Assembly (NCBI RefSeq): GCF_024746815.1
Contig: NZ_CP080529.1
Location: 62,001-126,000 of the forward strand
DNA length: 64,000 nt
DNA from: Mesorhizobium sp. AR07
Lineage (GTDB): Bacteria; Pseudomonadota; Alphaproteobacteria; Rhizobiales; Rhizobiaceae
Direction of reading: 5' to 3'
Of this stretch, positions 8,580-17,671 are shown in pieces. A program made the position numbers and the translations under genes. The notes under the pieces were generated by a model. The model made no database searches. It was given only the letters and a program-made list of their open reading frames with translations, and had not been told where the DNA came from. Each line of letters begins with the position of its first letter. Position 1 is the stretch's first letter.

Positions 8580-10843
8580 CAGCCTGCCCGTTCCGCCTCG
8601 ATCGCCGCCAGGATGCGCGGCGGCGACATCGGGATGTGGGTCATACGCACGCCGGCGGCGTTCGACACCGCATTGGCGATCGCCGCCAGCGGCGGCACGA
8701 TCGAGGTCTCGCCGACGCCGCGCACCCCATAGGGGTGGTTGGGGTTGGGAATCTCCAGGATCTGCGTGTCGATCATCGGCAAGTCCGAGCACACCGGGAT
8801 GCGGTAGTCGAGGAAGCCGGCGTTCTGCAGCCGCCCGTCCTTGCCGTAGATATACTCCTCGTTGAGCGCCCAGCCGATGCCTTGCGCGGCACCGCCCTGG
8901 TACTGTCCCTCGACATAGGTCGGGTGCACCGCCTTGCCGGCATCCTGCACGACCGTGTAGCGGATGACCCTGGTGGCGCCCGTCTCGGGATCAACCTCGA
9001 TATCGCAGATATGGGTGGCGAAGGAGACGCCTGCGCCGTCGGCGACGAGCTCGCTGTGGCCGGCGATCGGCCCGCCTGTCCTGCCGGACTGCAGTGCGAT
9101 CTCCTTCAGCGAGAGTGCCGCGAGGTTGCCGTATTTCTCGCCCTTGGCAAGGGCATGGCCCTTTTCCCAGACGACGTCGTCGACGGGAATGTCCCACATC
9201 TGCGCGGCCCGCCCGCGCAGGATTTTTATCGCATTGCGGGCAGCAGAGATCGTGGCCATGGAGGAGGAGAAGGTGCCGCGGCTGCCGTCGGTCATGTCAT
9301 TGTAGCCGAGGCTTGACGTGTCGGCGACAATGGCCTTGACCTGGGAGTAGTCGATGCCGAGCTCCTCCGCCGCCACCAGCGACAGCGAGGCGCGGGAACC
9401 ACCGACATCGACCGTGCCGACGGCCAGCGAGACCGAGCCGTCCATGCCGATGTTGAGGTCGGTGCAAGTCTGGCCGCCGAAGTTGAACCAGAAGCCGCAG
9501 GCCATTCCGCGCCCCTGGTTTTTGCCGAGCTTGGCCTTCATGTGCGGATGGTTCTTCGCCGCTTCCAGCGTCGGGCCGATGCCGATCGGGCCATAGACCG
9601 GACCGTAGGACGACCTTGTGCCTTCCTGCGCGGCGTTCCTGATGCGGAACTCGACCGGATCCATACCGATCTCCTTGGCCAGTTCGTCGACAGCACTTTC
9701 CACTGCGAACGCCGCCATCGGTGCCGAGGGCGCGCGATAGGCCGCCGTCTTCGGCCGGTTGACCAGCACTTCGTAGCCGACCGTCTTGACGTTATCGAGC
9801 CTGTAGCAGGCGAAGGCCGTCATGGCGCCGACCTCGGCCCAGCTACCGGCATAAGGGCCGCTCGTGTAGCGCAAAGTCGCTTCGGCGGCGGTGATGGTGC
9901 CGTCCTTGCGGGCACCGATCTTCACGTCGATCGAGGTGGCGCTGGTCGGGCCGGAAGCGCGGAACACCTCGTCGCGAGTCATGACGAGCTTTACCGGCCG
10001 ACCGGCCTTGCGCGACAACGCCAGCGCCACCGGCTCGGCCCAGACATGGGTCTTGCCGCCAAAGCCGCCACCGATCTCCGAAGAGGTGACGCGCAGCTTC
10101 GAGGCTTCCATGCCAAGCAACTGGGCGCAGTGCTGGCGATAGACAAAATGGCCCTGCGTACAGACCCAGAGGTCGGCGGTGCCGTCGGAACTGACGCTCG
10201 CCACGCAGGCATGCGGCTCGATATAGCCCTGGTGCGTCTGCTCGGTCTTGAAGGAGCGCTCGACGATGAAGTCGGCGTGGCCGAAACCCTGATGAACATC
10301 GCCATGGCCAAACTGGCTGCGCTTGGTGACGTTGGAGGGCTTTACCGGCTTTTCCTCGAGACCCTCGGTGAAGATCGCGTCGTTGATAAGGGGTGCCGAG
10401 TGCTTCATCGCCTCGTCGACATCGGTAACATGCGGCAGCACTTCATATTCAACCTCGATTAGCTTCAGCGCTTGCCTTGCCGTGCGGGCGTCGACAGCGG
10501 CCACCGCGGCCACCGCATGCCCGTCATAGAGCGCCTTGGTGCGTGCCATGCAATTGTCGAGGATGTCGTACATGGCGGCATCGCCGGCGGTCAGGTCCGG
10601 CAGGTCGGCGGCGGTGATCACCGCCTTCACGCCACTCAGCTTTTCCGCCTTCGACGTGTCGATTTTCCTGATCGTCGCGTGCGCGTGCGGGCTGCGCAGG
10701 ATACGGCCAACCAACTGGCCCGCCATGTTGAAGTCCGCCCCGTAGCGGGCGCGGCCCGTCACCTTGTCGATACCGTCGGGACGGATGGGTCGCGTGCCGA
10801 CGGATGCGAAGTTGCGAGCCGAAAATTGCGGATCGAAATTCAT
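8579..10843 (-). CDS. Xanthine dehydrogenase-family molybdopterin-binding (large) subunit
   Basis: A 754-aa molybdenum hydroxylase large subunit of the CoxL/XdhB family. Conserved features are GGGFGGK (substrate/Mo domain), the active-site loop AYRAPSAP, and RGVGE with the catalytic glutamate Glu712. The loop is neither the CO-dehydrogenase form-I AYRCSFR nor the form-II AYRGAGR, so it should be read as a hydroxylase of unknown substrate rather than CO dehydrogenase. It binds the Mo-cytosine-dinucleotide-type cofactor with the 2Fe-2S and FAD subunits encoded just upstream in the same operon. Its start overlaps the end of the 2Fe-2S gene by four bases. The enzyme is cytoplasmic by lack of signal sequence. 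Confidence 0.92.
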   Translation of the reverse strand: MNFDPQFSARNFASVGTRPIRPDGIDKVTGRARYGADFNMAGQLVGRILRSPHAHATIRKIDTSKAEKLSGVKAVITAADLPDLTAGDAAMYDILDNCMARTKALYDGHAVAAVAAVDARTARQALKLIEVEYEVLPHVTDVDEAMKHSAPLINDAIFTEGLEEKPVKPSNVTKRSQFGHGDVHQGFGHADFIVERSFKTEQTHQGYIEPHACVASVSSDGTADLWVCTQGHFVYRQHCAQLLGMEASKLRVTSSEIGGGFGGKTHVWAEPVALALSRKAGRPVKLVMTRDEVFRASGPTSATSIDVKIGARKDGTITAAEATLRYTSGPYAGSWAEVGAMTAFACYRLDNVKTVGYEVLVNRPKTAAYRAPSAPMAAFAVESAVDELAKEIGMDPVEFRIRNAAQEGTRSSYGPVYGPIGIGPTLEAAKNHPHMKAKLGKNQGRGMACGFWFNFGGQTCTDLNIGMDGSVSLAVGTVDVGGSRASLSLVAAEELGIDYSQVKAIVADTSSLGYNDMTDGSRGTFSSSMATISAARNAIKILRGRAAQMWDIPVDDVVWEKGHALAKGEKYGNLAALSLKEIALQSGRTGGPIAGHSELVADGAGVSFATHICDIEVDPETGATRVIRYTVVQDAGKAVHPTYVEGQYQGGAAQGIGWALNEEYIYGKDGRLQNAGFLDYRIPVCSDLPMIDTQILEIPNPNHPYGVRGVGETSIVPPLAAIANAVSNAAGVRMTHIPMSPPRILAAIEAERAG

Positions 10844-11322
10844 GCGTGCGCTCCCTTCATCACGCTGGCGGCGTCCTGGACGGCACGCACGATCTTGTCA
10901 TAGCCGGTGCAGCGGCAAAGATTTCCCGCGAGGCCGAAGCGGATTTCCTCTTCGGTCGGGTCGGGGTTCTTGGCCAGAAGGTCCTTCGCCGCAATCAGGA
11001 ACCCGGGCGTGCAGATGCCGCATTGCAGCGCCGCGTGCTCGAGGAATTTCTGCTGCAGCGGATGCAGCTTGTCGCCATGCGCCATGCCTTCGATGGTCTC
11101 GACGCGCCGGCCTTCGGCCTCGGCGCCAAGCACCAGGCACGAGCAGACAAGCCGGTCGTCGAGGATGATGCTGCAAGCGCCACAGTCGCCGGTGCCGCAG
11201 CCTTCCTTGGCGCCCGTCAGCCCCAGGCGATCGCGCAGGACATCCAGCAACGTCTCGTCAGGCTGGCAAAGGTATTCGATTGTGTCGCCGTTGATTGTCG
11301 TTGAGACCGCTACACCAGCCAT
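10840..11322 (-). CDS. Xanthine dehydrogenase-family 2Fe-2S subunit
   Basis: About 160 aa with both clusters of this family. The plant-type ferredoxin cluster uses Cys in GCGTGDCGAC and the downstream VCSC; the second helical cluster uses CGIC and NLCRCTGYDKIV. It passes electrons between the molybdenum centre and FAD. Two ATGs are adjacent (11325 and 11322). The sequence AGGAGGCAAATGATG gives better Shine-Dalgarno spacing to the second, which I chose; the first would overlap the upstream stop as ATGA. It is coupled to both neighbours by 1- to 4-bp overlaps. Confidence 0.93.
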   Translation of the reverse strand: MAGVAVSTTINGDTIEYLCQPDETLLDVLRDRLGLTGAKEGCGTGDCGACSIILDDRLVCSCLVLGAEAEGRRVETIEGMAHGDKLHPLQQKFLEHAALQCGICTPGFLIAAKDLLAKNPDPTEEEIRFGLAGNLCRCTGYDKIVRAVQDAASVMKGAHA

Positions 11323-12182
11323 CATTTGCCTCCTGCACGTGCATAGGCGGTGGTGGCGGCCCGCCTGGCCAGCACACCCGCAACCTTCCGTCTGAACTCG
11401 ATGGTACCGCGCTTGTCGTCGATGGGGCGGCAGGCCCCAAAGCAGACCTTGGCGAGCCGCTCGAGTGCTGCTTCGTCCAGCTTCCTGCCGATAAGGGCCT
11501 CGGCTGCCTCTTCCACCAGAAGCACCGTCGGTGCGGCGGCGCCTAGCGCCACGCGGGCCGCCTTGACGACGCCGTGCTCGTCGAGCGTCAGGTTCACGCC
11601 GGCGCTGACCACAGCAATGTCCATCTCGGTGCGCGGAATGAAACGCAGATAGGCGTCGCCCGAGCGCGGTGCGCGCTTGTCGAGCAGGATTGCCTCGATG
11701 ATCTCGCCTTTGGCGAGCGACGTCTTGCCCGGCCCGGTCGGCACGCTGGCCACGGGGATCGTGCGCCGGCCGCCTGGCCCGACGATCGATGCCCTGGCGC
11801 CCGCCGCGACCAACGCCGGCACGCTGTCGGCGGCCGGCGAGGCGTTGCAGAGATTGCCCGTGATCGTGCAGCGGCCCTGTACCTGTTTCGAGCCGATCAG
11901 CTTGGCCGCTTCGACGACGCCCGGCCATGCCGCCTTCAGCGCAGCGCTTTCTCCCAGGACCGCGCAAGGGACCGCGGCGCCGATGCTGAAGCCGTCAGCC
12001 GTCTCCCGGATTTCGCTCAAGCCATCTATGGCTTTGATGTCGACGATAAGGTCGGGTTCGACAAAGCCGCCTTTCATCCTCACCAGGAGGTCGCTGCCTC
12101 CGGCAAGAATGGCGGCCGTGCCGGTCGACCCGGTCAGCAGGCCAACAGCATCTTCGATTGAAAGCGGACGTATGTAGCGCAT
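11322..12182 (-). CDS. Xanthine dehydrogenase-family FAD-binding subunit
   Basis: A 286-aa FAD-binding subunit (CoxM/XdhB-type). It has the ILAGGSDLLVRMKGG pyrophosphate-binding loop, the second FAD motif ITGNLCNASPAADSVPAL, and the C-terminal CO-dehydrogenase flavoprotein domain (ALGAAAPTVLL). The start at 12182 follows a good AAGGGGAGA ribosome site; the longer frame upstream has no such site. It is the first gene of a four-gene leftward operon (FAD, 2Fe-2S, Mo, MoaD-like), a common medium-small-large-type order. It transfers electrons to an acceptor, NAD or other, not determinable from sequence. Confidence 0.92.
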   Translation of the reverse strand: MRYIRPLSIEDAVGLLTGSTGTAAILAGGSDLLVRMKGGFVEPDLIVDIKAIDGLSEIRETADGFSIGAAVPCAVLGESAALKAAWPGVVEAAKLIGSKQVQGRCTITGNLCNASPAADSVPALVAAGARASIVGPGGRRTIPVASVPTGPGKTSLAKGEIIEAILLDKRAPRSGDAYLRFIPRTEMDIAVVSAGVNLTLDEHGVVKAARVALGAAAPTVLLVEEAAEALIGRKLDEAALERLAKVCFGACRPIDDKRGTIEFRRKVAGVLARRAATTAYARAGGK

Positions 12183-12590
12183 CGTCTCCCCTTGATCATC
12201 GCGACCTCGCCGATCGTTATAAACAATCGCCTCATAATGACCATCCGGTTGCTCGGCCGAGGCGATTGGGCCAGGCACCCAACCTGAAGTGGCGTGCACA
12301 GTTCGAATCGGAAATTGCCCCGAAATGGTGACTTTCGCGCAGCCTGCTGAATGGCTGCAAGGGGGCCGGAAGCGGACGGTCCGCGATTCGCCGCAGCAAT
12401 CAGTAAGCGGACGTTCCGCTGCGGTCGCGCCACAGACCGACGGAGGGAGCGGGCGGCTCCGCGTCGGCTGAGCACCAGAACCGTGACTGGCAAGGCCCGG
12501 CGGTCTCTTGTTCCAATAGGCTCGACCAACGCAGGTGCTGCCCTATCCTTCCAACGCCGACAGAAGCCTCCCGACACCCGTTGAGCGGTT
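12183..12590. other. Gap upstream of the hydroxylase operon
   Basis: This lies between the mobA stop and the FAD-subunit start, both leftward. It should contain the operon promoter, but I cannot point to a convincing -35/-10. Arginine-rich open frames here (for example 12134-12601, minus strand) look like chance openings. Confidence 0.35.
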
Positions 12591-13217
12591 CTAGTCGTCA
12601 AACTGACCCGCCAGTCTCTCAGCCTCGGCCATGTCCTCCGGCGTATTGGCGTTGAAGAAGGGATCCAAGGGCTCCAACGGCCACGTCACTTTCGCCAGGC
12701 GATACCGTTCGGTCCAGCGATCGATTTTTCGGATATTCTCCTCGACCAACGCCTGGCGCAGTTCATCACGTAGAGCAACACTCCATAGACCGACGACCGG
12801 ATGTGTCTGGTCACCTGACACCGCCACAGCAAGTTCGGCGTCTTCCTCTGTCCGCGCGGTCTGGAGGCGGTAGACAAGGTTGCGCGGCAAAAACGGGCAA
12901 TCCCCAGGGATGCTTACGACCCATTCCGTTTCGGGCCTATTCGCCGCCGCCCAGTCGAGCGCCGCAAGCACACCTGCAAGGGGCCCGGGGAAATCGCCGA
13001 CGGTGTCAGGAACGACCGTCAGGCCGAACAATGCGAAGCGTTGAGGATCTCCATTGGCGTTCAGGATAAGCCCGTCGCATTGCGGGGCGAGCCTCTCGAT
13101 CACTCGGCTTAGGATCGTGCGCCCACCGATTTCACGCATTGGCTTGTCGCCTCCTCCAAGGCGACGCGCGAGACCTCCTGCCAGGACAACTCCGATCGTA
13201 GGGATGGTGTCAGTCAT
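12591..13217 (-). CDS. mobA: Molybdenum cofactor guanylyltransferase
   Basis: A 208-aa nucleotidyltransferase that joins GMP to molybdopterin, forming the bis-MGD cofactor needed by the formate dehydrogenase encoded nearby. The N-terminal signature GVVLAGGLARRLGGGDKPM is the GTP-binding LAGG-x-R-x-G-x-K motif; PGDCPFLP and FFNANTPEDM are conserved further on. The ATG lies inside the 3' end of fdhD (8-bp overlap), so the two are coupled. The length matches the family. Confidence 0.93.
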   Translation of the reverse strand: MTDTIPTIGVVLAGGLARRLGGGDKPMREIGGRTILSRVIERLAPQCDGLILNANGDPQRFALFGLTVVPDTVGDFPGPLAGVLAALDWAAANRPETEWVVSIPGDCPFLPRNLVYRLQTARTEEDAELAVAVSGDQTHPVVGLWSVALRDELRQALVEENIRKIDRWTERYRLAKVTWPLEPLDPFFNANTPEDMAEAERLAGQFDD

Positions 13218-14106
13218 CGCCGTCTCCGCCGCCCTTTCGCCGATGCCGGGATGGCTCTTCCTCGATCTGTTCGATATCCTGGTCGAACACGATCCTTTTT
13301 TCGCCGGAAAGCGCCGTGAAACGCTTGCCGCGCGCTCGTCCGACCAAGGTCAAACCGACCTGTCGTGCAAGCGCCACTCCCCAAGCCGTGAATCCAGATC
13401 GCGAAACGAGGATGGGAATGCCCATGCGCACGGTCTTGATGGTCATTTCGGAGGTGAGGCGGCCAGTCGTGTAGAGAATCATGTCTGCTGGATCGACTTC
13501 ATGGCGGTACATCCAGCCGGCGATCTTGTCGACCGCATTGTGACGACCGACATCCTCCATGTAGCAGATTGGTGTTCCTTCTCGACAAAGCACGCATCCG
13601 TGGATAGCGCCCGCCTCAAGATAGAGCGAAGGCGTCGTATTGATGCTCCGGGTCATCTGATAGAGCCACGAAGTCCGCAATTCGGCCGCAGGCAGATCAA
13701 TTTCCTCAAGTGCTTCCATAAGGTCGCCAAAGGCGGTACCTTGTGCACAGCCTGAAGTCAGCGTCCTCTTCTTCAGCTTTTGCTCGTAGTTCGTGTTCCG
13801 CTCTGTGCGTACGACGACGACCTGAAGGTCATCATCGTATTCGACTTCGGTGACGACATCGTCAGGTTTGAGCATGTTTTGGTTGAGCAGATAACCAAGG
13901 GCCAAATACTCCGGGTAGTCGTTGATCGTCATCATGGTGACGATTTCCTGCGCATTGAGGTAAAGCGTGAGCGCGCGCTCGGCGGGGACGTTGATTTCGA
14001 CACGCGCGCCGGTGTGATCGATGCCGCTTACCCTCTCAGTAAGACGGGGGGCGGCCGGGTCCGGCATAACGACAACCAATTCAGGAACGACTTTGACAGG
14101 TTGCAT
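13210..14106 (-). CDS. fdhD: Formate dehydrogenase accessory sulfurtransferase
   Basis: A 298-aa protein of the FdhD family, which passes sulfur from a cysteine desulfurase to the Mo/W cofactor of formate dehydrogenases. ATG 14106 follows a modest GAGAAC site; the frame upstream reads into divergent DNA. The equivalent of the E. coli CxxC loop reads TSGC120AQGTAFG, so the first cysteine is kept while the second is Gly. A second pair, GCVLC, lies about 50 residues later. ILYTTGRLTSEM and SGFTAWGVALA are typical of the family. It is divergent from moeA and followed by mobA. Confidence 0.92.
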   Translation of the reverse strand: MQPVKVVPELVVVMPDPAAPRLTERVSGIDHTGARVEINVPAERALTLYLNAQEIVTMMTINDYPEYLALGYLLNQNMLKPDDVVTEVEYDDDLQVVVVRTERNTNYEQKLKKRTLTSGCAQGTAFGDLMEALEEIDLPAAELRTSWLYQMTRSINTTPSLYLEAGAIHGCVLCREGTPICYMEDVGRHNAVDKIAGWMYRHEVDPADMILYTTGRLTSEMTIKTVRMGIPILVSRSGFTAWGVALARQVGLTLVGRARGKRFTALSGEKRIVFDQDIEQIEEEPSRHRRKGGGDGDD

Positions 14107-14245
14107 TCTGTTCTCGCGATGTTTGGCGAACGGGCTGAGTGCTGGAGTCCGCCTGAAAACGCTCGCCCGCTGGCGTCTGATGATATAGGCCGACCTGGGA
14201 AGGCTGGCCAATCTTTTGCGCTGGTGGAACATTGCGTTAGTTGAA

Positions 14246-15502
14246 ATGGCACAACTTTCGGACGATTGCTTCGCGTTCGGCGGCCCGCTTATTCCGGTCG
14301 ACGAAATCCTCGCGCTTATCGCGTCGCGCCTTAGCCCCCTGGATGGACACGAACTCGTGACGCTTGGCGCGGCCGATGGCCGCATTCTTGCCCACGATCT
14401 TCTGGCGCCATTGCCACTACCCCCCTTCACCAATTCGGCGGTCGACGGCTATGCCATTCGTGGCGCCGATATCCCCGATGCTGCTGCCCAGAGCTTTCCC
14501 GTTACAGACTATGTTCAGGCTGGCATGGCTGCACGCCAGGCCATGGCACCCGGCCAAGCCATTCGCATCTTCACTGGGGCGCCGATGCCGGACGGTGCGG
14601 ACACGGTGTTCATGCAGGAAGATGTCGTTGTCGGCCCCGCCGATAGCGTAACGCTGCCGCCCGGTCTGAAGCGGGGTTCAAACGTACGCCCAACGGGCGA
14701 GGATATCCCCTTGGGGAAAAAGGTTCTGAGAGCAGGTCACCAGCTTCGTCCTCAGGACGTTGCCCTGGTTGCGGCATTGGGCATGACAGGCGTCGAGGTG
14801 ATCAAGCCCGTAAGGGTCGCCATCTTCTCGACCGGCAACGAAATTGTTGCCCCCGGGGCAGAACGTGGAGTTTCGCAGCTTTTCGATTCCAACCGCTTCA
14901 TGTTGTCAGCAATGGCTTCACGCCTGGGCTGCTTGGTCACCGATCTTGGCATTCTGAGAGACGATCGCGCGGCGATCGCCGAAGTGCTGGATGCTGCCGC
15001 CTCGACGCACGATCTGATCCTTACATCCGGGGGCGTATCAACAGGCGAAGCCGATTTCGTCAAGGCAAGTGTCGAGAGCGTGGGAACGCTTGTGTTCTGG
15101 CGCGTCGCAGTCAAACCTGGCCGCCCCGTCGCCATGGGAGTCATCAAAGGCACGCCGTTCATAGGCCTGCCTGGGAATCCGGTCGCGAGTTTTGTCACGT
15201 TCGCCTTGATTGCCCGGCCGGCGATCATGGCTCTGGCTGGAGCATCGCCGGCACCAATAGCAAAAACGCCGATCCGAGCTGCCTTCTCCTACCGAAAGAA
15301 AGTGGGAAGACGTGAATATGTCCGCGTCAATTTGCGCCAAGGGGAGGACGGCTTGCCGGAAGCTGTCAAGTTTCCGCGAGAGGGTGCAGGCCTCCTTTCA
15401 TCGCTAGTCGATACGGACGGCCTCGTCGAACTTGGCGAGGAAAGCACCGAGGTTAAAGTGGGCGACACGGTCGGATTCATTCCCTACTCGTTCCTGATCT
15501 AA
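14246..15502 (+). CDS. moeA: Molybdopterin molybdotransferase MoeA
   Basis: A protein of about 418 aa with the full MoeA/gephyrin-E layout: SAVDGYAIRG near residue 70, the mid-domain IFTGAPMPDGADTV, the MPT-binding STGNE and SGGVSTGEADFV motifs, and the C-terminal beta domain RREYVRVNL. MoeA inserts molybdate (or tungstate) into adenylylated molybdopterin. The internal ATG 14246 (MAQLSDDCF) starts at the expected family boundary. It is divergent from fdhD with a 139-bp intergenic region that must hold both promoters, and is followed 75 bp later by a TusA-like gene. This is the first of three MoeA-family genes in 10 kb. Confidence 0.92.
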   Translation: MAQLSDDCFAFGGPLIPVDEILALIASRLSPLDGHELVTLGAADGRILAHDLLAPLPLPPFTNSAVDGYAIRGADIPDAAAQSFPVTDYVQAGMAARQAMAPGQAIRIFTGAPMPDGADTVFMQEDVVVGPADSVTLPPGLKRGSNVRPTGEDIPLGKKVLRAGHQLRPQDVALVAALGMTGVEVIKPVRVAIFSTGNEIVAPGAERGVSQLFDSNRFMLSAMASRLGCLVTDLGILRDDRAAIAEVLDAAASTHDLILTSGGVSTGEADFVKASVESVGTLVFWRVAVKPGRPVAMGVIKGTPFIGLPGNPVASFVTFALIARPAIMALAGASPAPIAKTPIRAAFSYRKKVGRREYVRVNLRQGEDGLPEAVKFPREGAGLLSSLVDTDGLVELGEESTEVKVGDTVGFIPYSFLI

Positions 15503-15577
15503 TGTCATTGCAGTGATCCATGCCATGCGCCGCCTTGGCCAATTGACGGCAAGCGATGCCCTTGCGAGGCTCAGAAG

Positions 15578-15832
15578 ATGAAGACCACAAAGCTTGACCT
15601 ATCAGGCCTGAAATGCCCGTTGCCAGCGCTGAAGACGCGCAAGGCACTTTCGTCAATCGAACGGGGCGACAGGCTCGAAGTCCATTGTACTGACCCCTTG
15701 TCAGCCATCGACATTCCCAACCTCCTCAACGAAACCGGAGATTGCCTCGAAAGCACTGATCGCGCCGGGAACAGCATCGTATTTCTGATCACAAAGGCAA
15801 ACGCCCCTCCCGCAAAGCCCAAGCGTTTCTAG
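15578..15832 (+). CDS. TusA/SirA/YedF-family sulfur carrier
   Basis: An 84-aa protein with the family signature LDLSGLKCPLPALKTRKAL (CPxP, Cys13) and the downstream GDRLEVHCTDPLSAIDIPN. TusA-type proteins carry persulfide on the CPxP cysteine. Its position between moeA and the formate dehydrogenase genes, with fdhD opposite, suggests delivery of sulfur for cofactor sulfuration of this enzyme (inference). The ATG follows a weak purine stretch, AGAAG. Confidence 0.85.
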   Translation: MKTTKLDLSGLKCPLPALKTRKALSSIERGDRLEVHCTDPLSAIDIPNLLNETGDCLESTDRAGNSIVFLITKANAPPAKPKRF

Positions 15833-15990
15833 CTGGTTTGACGCTTGCCCTCGTCATTGGTTGCCAATTCGCGGCACGCTTGTCCAAGTGCCTGTCGTAT
15901 TTCTTCTCGCATCGGGCGATCAGTACGCTAAGTTTGGAGAAGCTGGACCCACTGCAATAGGTCGCGGCTCTGACGATTCGACGGAAGGGA

Positions 15991-17670
15991 ATGTGCATGA
16001 CGATGCAAGCTCGGCGCCCTCGCGATCGAGGACCGAAGGGACGAGCCCTTGAGGATACCGCGCTCAGGGAGGTCCAGGACCTGCTTATGGGTCGACAGCG
16101 CCGCGGCGATCTCCTGATCGAATTTCTGCATCTTATACAAGACGCGTATGGGTGCCTCTCGGCGCGCCATCTCCGGGCGCTGGCCGAGGATATGCGCCTT
16201 TCACAAGCCGAGGTCTACGAAGTCGCGTCGTTCTATGACCATTTCGACGTCGTCAAGGAGGGTGAGGCACCGCCAGCACCGCTGACGATCCGGGTGTGTG
16301 ACTCGATCAGTTGCATGCTTGCCGGAGCGGAAAACCTTCTGGACGATCTCGCCTCGAAGGTCGATCCCGCCGCTATCCGGGTCATGCGCGCGCCGTGCAT
16401 GGGTCGGTGCGCCTCGGCACCGGCCGCACGTATCGGGGACCGCGAAGTCGACAATGCCACGGCCGAACGGCTGTCGGAGATGGCGCAGGTTGGCGATACG
16501 AAAGTCGCGGTGCCGGAATATATAGGCTTTGAAGCCTATCGAGCGGCCGGCGGTTACCAGCTCCTGCAGAAGGTGCGCGACGGCATACTCTCCACCGAGG
16601 CCATCATCGCGACCATGCAGGGTGCGGGCCTCAGGGGACTTGGTGGGGCTGGTTTCCCGGCTGGCAAGAAATGGGAATTTGTCCGCTCCTACAAAGGCCC
16701 TCGGCTGATGTCGATCAATGGTGACGAGGGCGAGCCGGGTACCTTCAAGGATCGCGTCTATCTCGAACGTGACCCCCATCGCACATTGGAGGGTGCGCTG
16801 ATCGCTGCCCATGCGGTGGAAGCCGGTCGCATCTATTTCTACATGCGCGACGAGTATCCGGCGGTGCTTCAAATCCTTCGAAGTGAAATCGCCGCGCTCG
16901 AACTGGCCGGTATTGCCGAGCCTGGATTTATCGAGCTTCGGCGCGGTGCCGGCGCCTACATTTGCGGCGAGGAAAGCGCGATGCTGGAGAGCATCGAAGG
17001 CAAGCGCGGACTGCCGCGCCACCGCCCCCCCTACATCGCTGAGGTCGGCCTCTTCGGCCGCCCGACGCTCAACCACAATGTCGAGACGCTCTGGTGGATC
17101 CGCGACATCGTGGAAAAGGGCGCAGACTGGTTCGCGGGCCTGGGCAAGCATGGCCACCCCGGCGTGCGCTCGTGGTCGGTCTCGGGTCGCGTGAAAAACC
17201 CGGGGGTCAAGCTGGCGCCGGCTGGCATCACGGTTCGCGAGCTGATCGAAGACTACTGCGACGGCATGCAGGACGGTCACGCGTTCAAGGCTTACCTGCC
17301 AGGTGGTGCGTCCGGTGGCATACTGCCCGCGTCCATGGGCGACATCCCTCTCGATTTCGGCGGTGAGCTTGCCAAGCAAGGCGCATTTGTCGGCTCCCAT
17401 GCGGTGGTGGTATTTTCCGACCAGGACAGCGCCAAGGCAGCGACGGTCAATCTGCTTAAGTTCTTCCAGCATGAGAGCTGCGGCCAATGCACGCCATGCC
17501 GCGAGGGAACCGGAAAAATGGTTTCGCTGCTGGAGAAAGATGGGCCCCTGAACGAGACCGGACTGCGCGACCTGGAGATGGTGATGCGCGATTCCTCGAT
17601 CTGCGGCTTGGGCCAGGCGGCTCCGAACCCCGTCAACCATCTGCTCAAACACTTCCGCGAGGACATCTGA
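15991..17670 (+). CDS. NAD-dependent formate dehydrogenase beta subunit, NuoE-NuoF fusion
   Basis: A 559-aa fusion. Residues about 25-165 resemble NuoE/FdsG, with a thioredoxin-like 2Fe-2S domain (CDSISC and CMGRC). Residues about 185-559 resemble NuoF/FdsB: the FMN/NADH site GLRGLGGAGFPAGKKWEF, NGDEGEPGTFKDR and GAGAYICGEESAMLES, then the 4Fe-4S motif SCGQCTPCREG with a later Cys in SSICGLGQ. The fused arrangement is that of methylotroph FDH1-type enzymes rather than separate fdsG and fdsB. It passes electrons from the alpha subunit to NAD+. The stop is one base before the alpha-subunit ATG. Confidence 0.92.
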   Translation: MCMTMQARRPRDRGPKGRALEDTALREVQDLLMGRQRRGDLLIEFLHLIQDAYGCLSARHLRALAEDMRLSQAEVYEVASFYDHFDVVKEGEAPPAPLTIRVCDSISCMLAGAENLLDDLASKVDPAAIRVMRAPCMGRCASAPAARIGDREVDNATAERLSEMAQVGDTKVAVPEYIGFEAYRAAGGYQLLQKVRDGILSTEAIIATMQGAGLRGLGGAGFPAGKKWEFVRSYKGPRLMSINGDEGEPGTFKDRVYLERDPHRTLEGALIAAHAVEAGRIYFYMRDEYPAVLQILRSEIAALELAGIAEPGFIELRRGAGAYICGEESAMLESIEGKRGLPRHRPPYIAEVGLFGRPTLNHNVETLWWIRDIVEKGADWFAGLGKHGHPGVRSWSVSGRVKNPGVKLAPAGITVRELIEDYCDGMQDGHAFKAYLPGGASGGILPASMGDIPLDFGGELAKQGAFVGSHAVVVFSDQDSAKAATVNLLKFFQHESCGQCTPCREGTGKMVSLLEKDGPLNETGLRDLEMVMRDSSICGLGQAAPNPVNHLLKHFREDI

Positions 17671-17671
17671 A

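Noticed and set aside
9542..10462. 306-codon plus-strand frame opposite the hydroxylase large subunit
   Set aside because: Antisense shadow; arginine/glycine-rich and without recognisable motifs.
8579..12182. Aerobic CO dehydrogenase
   Set aside because: The active-site loop AYRAPSAP lacks the AYRCSFR signature required for true CO dehydrogenase.
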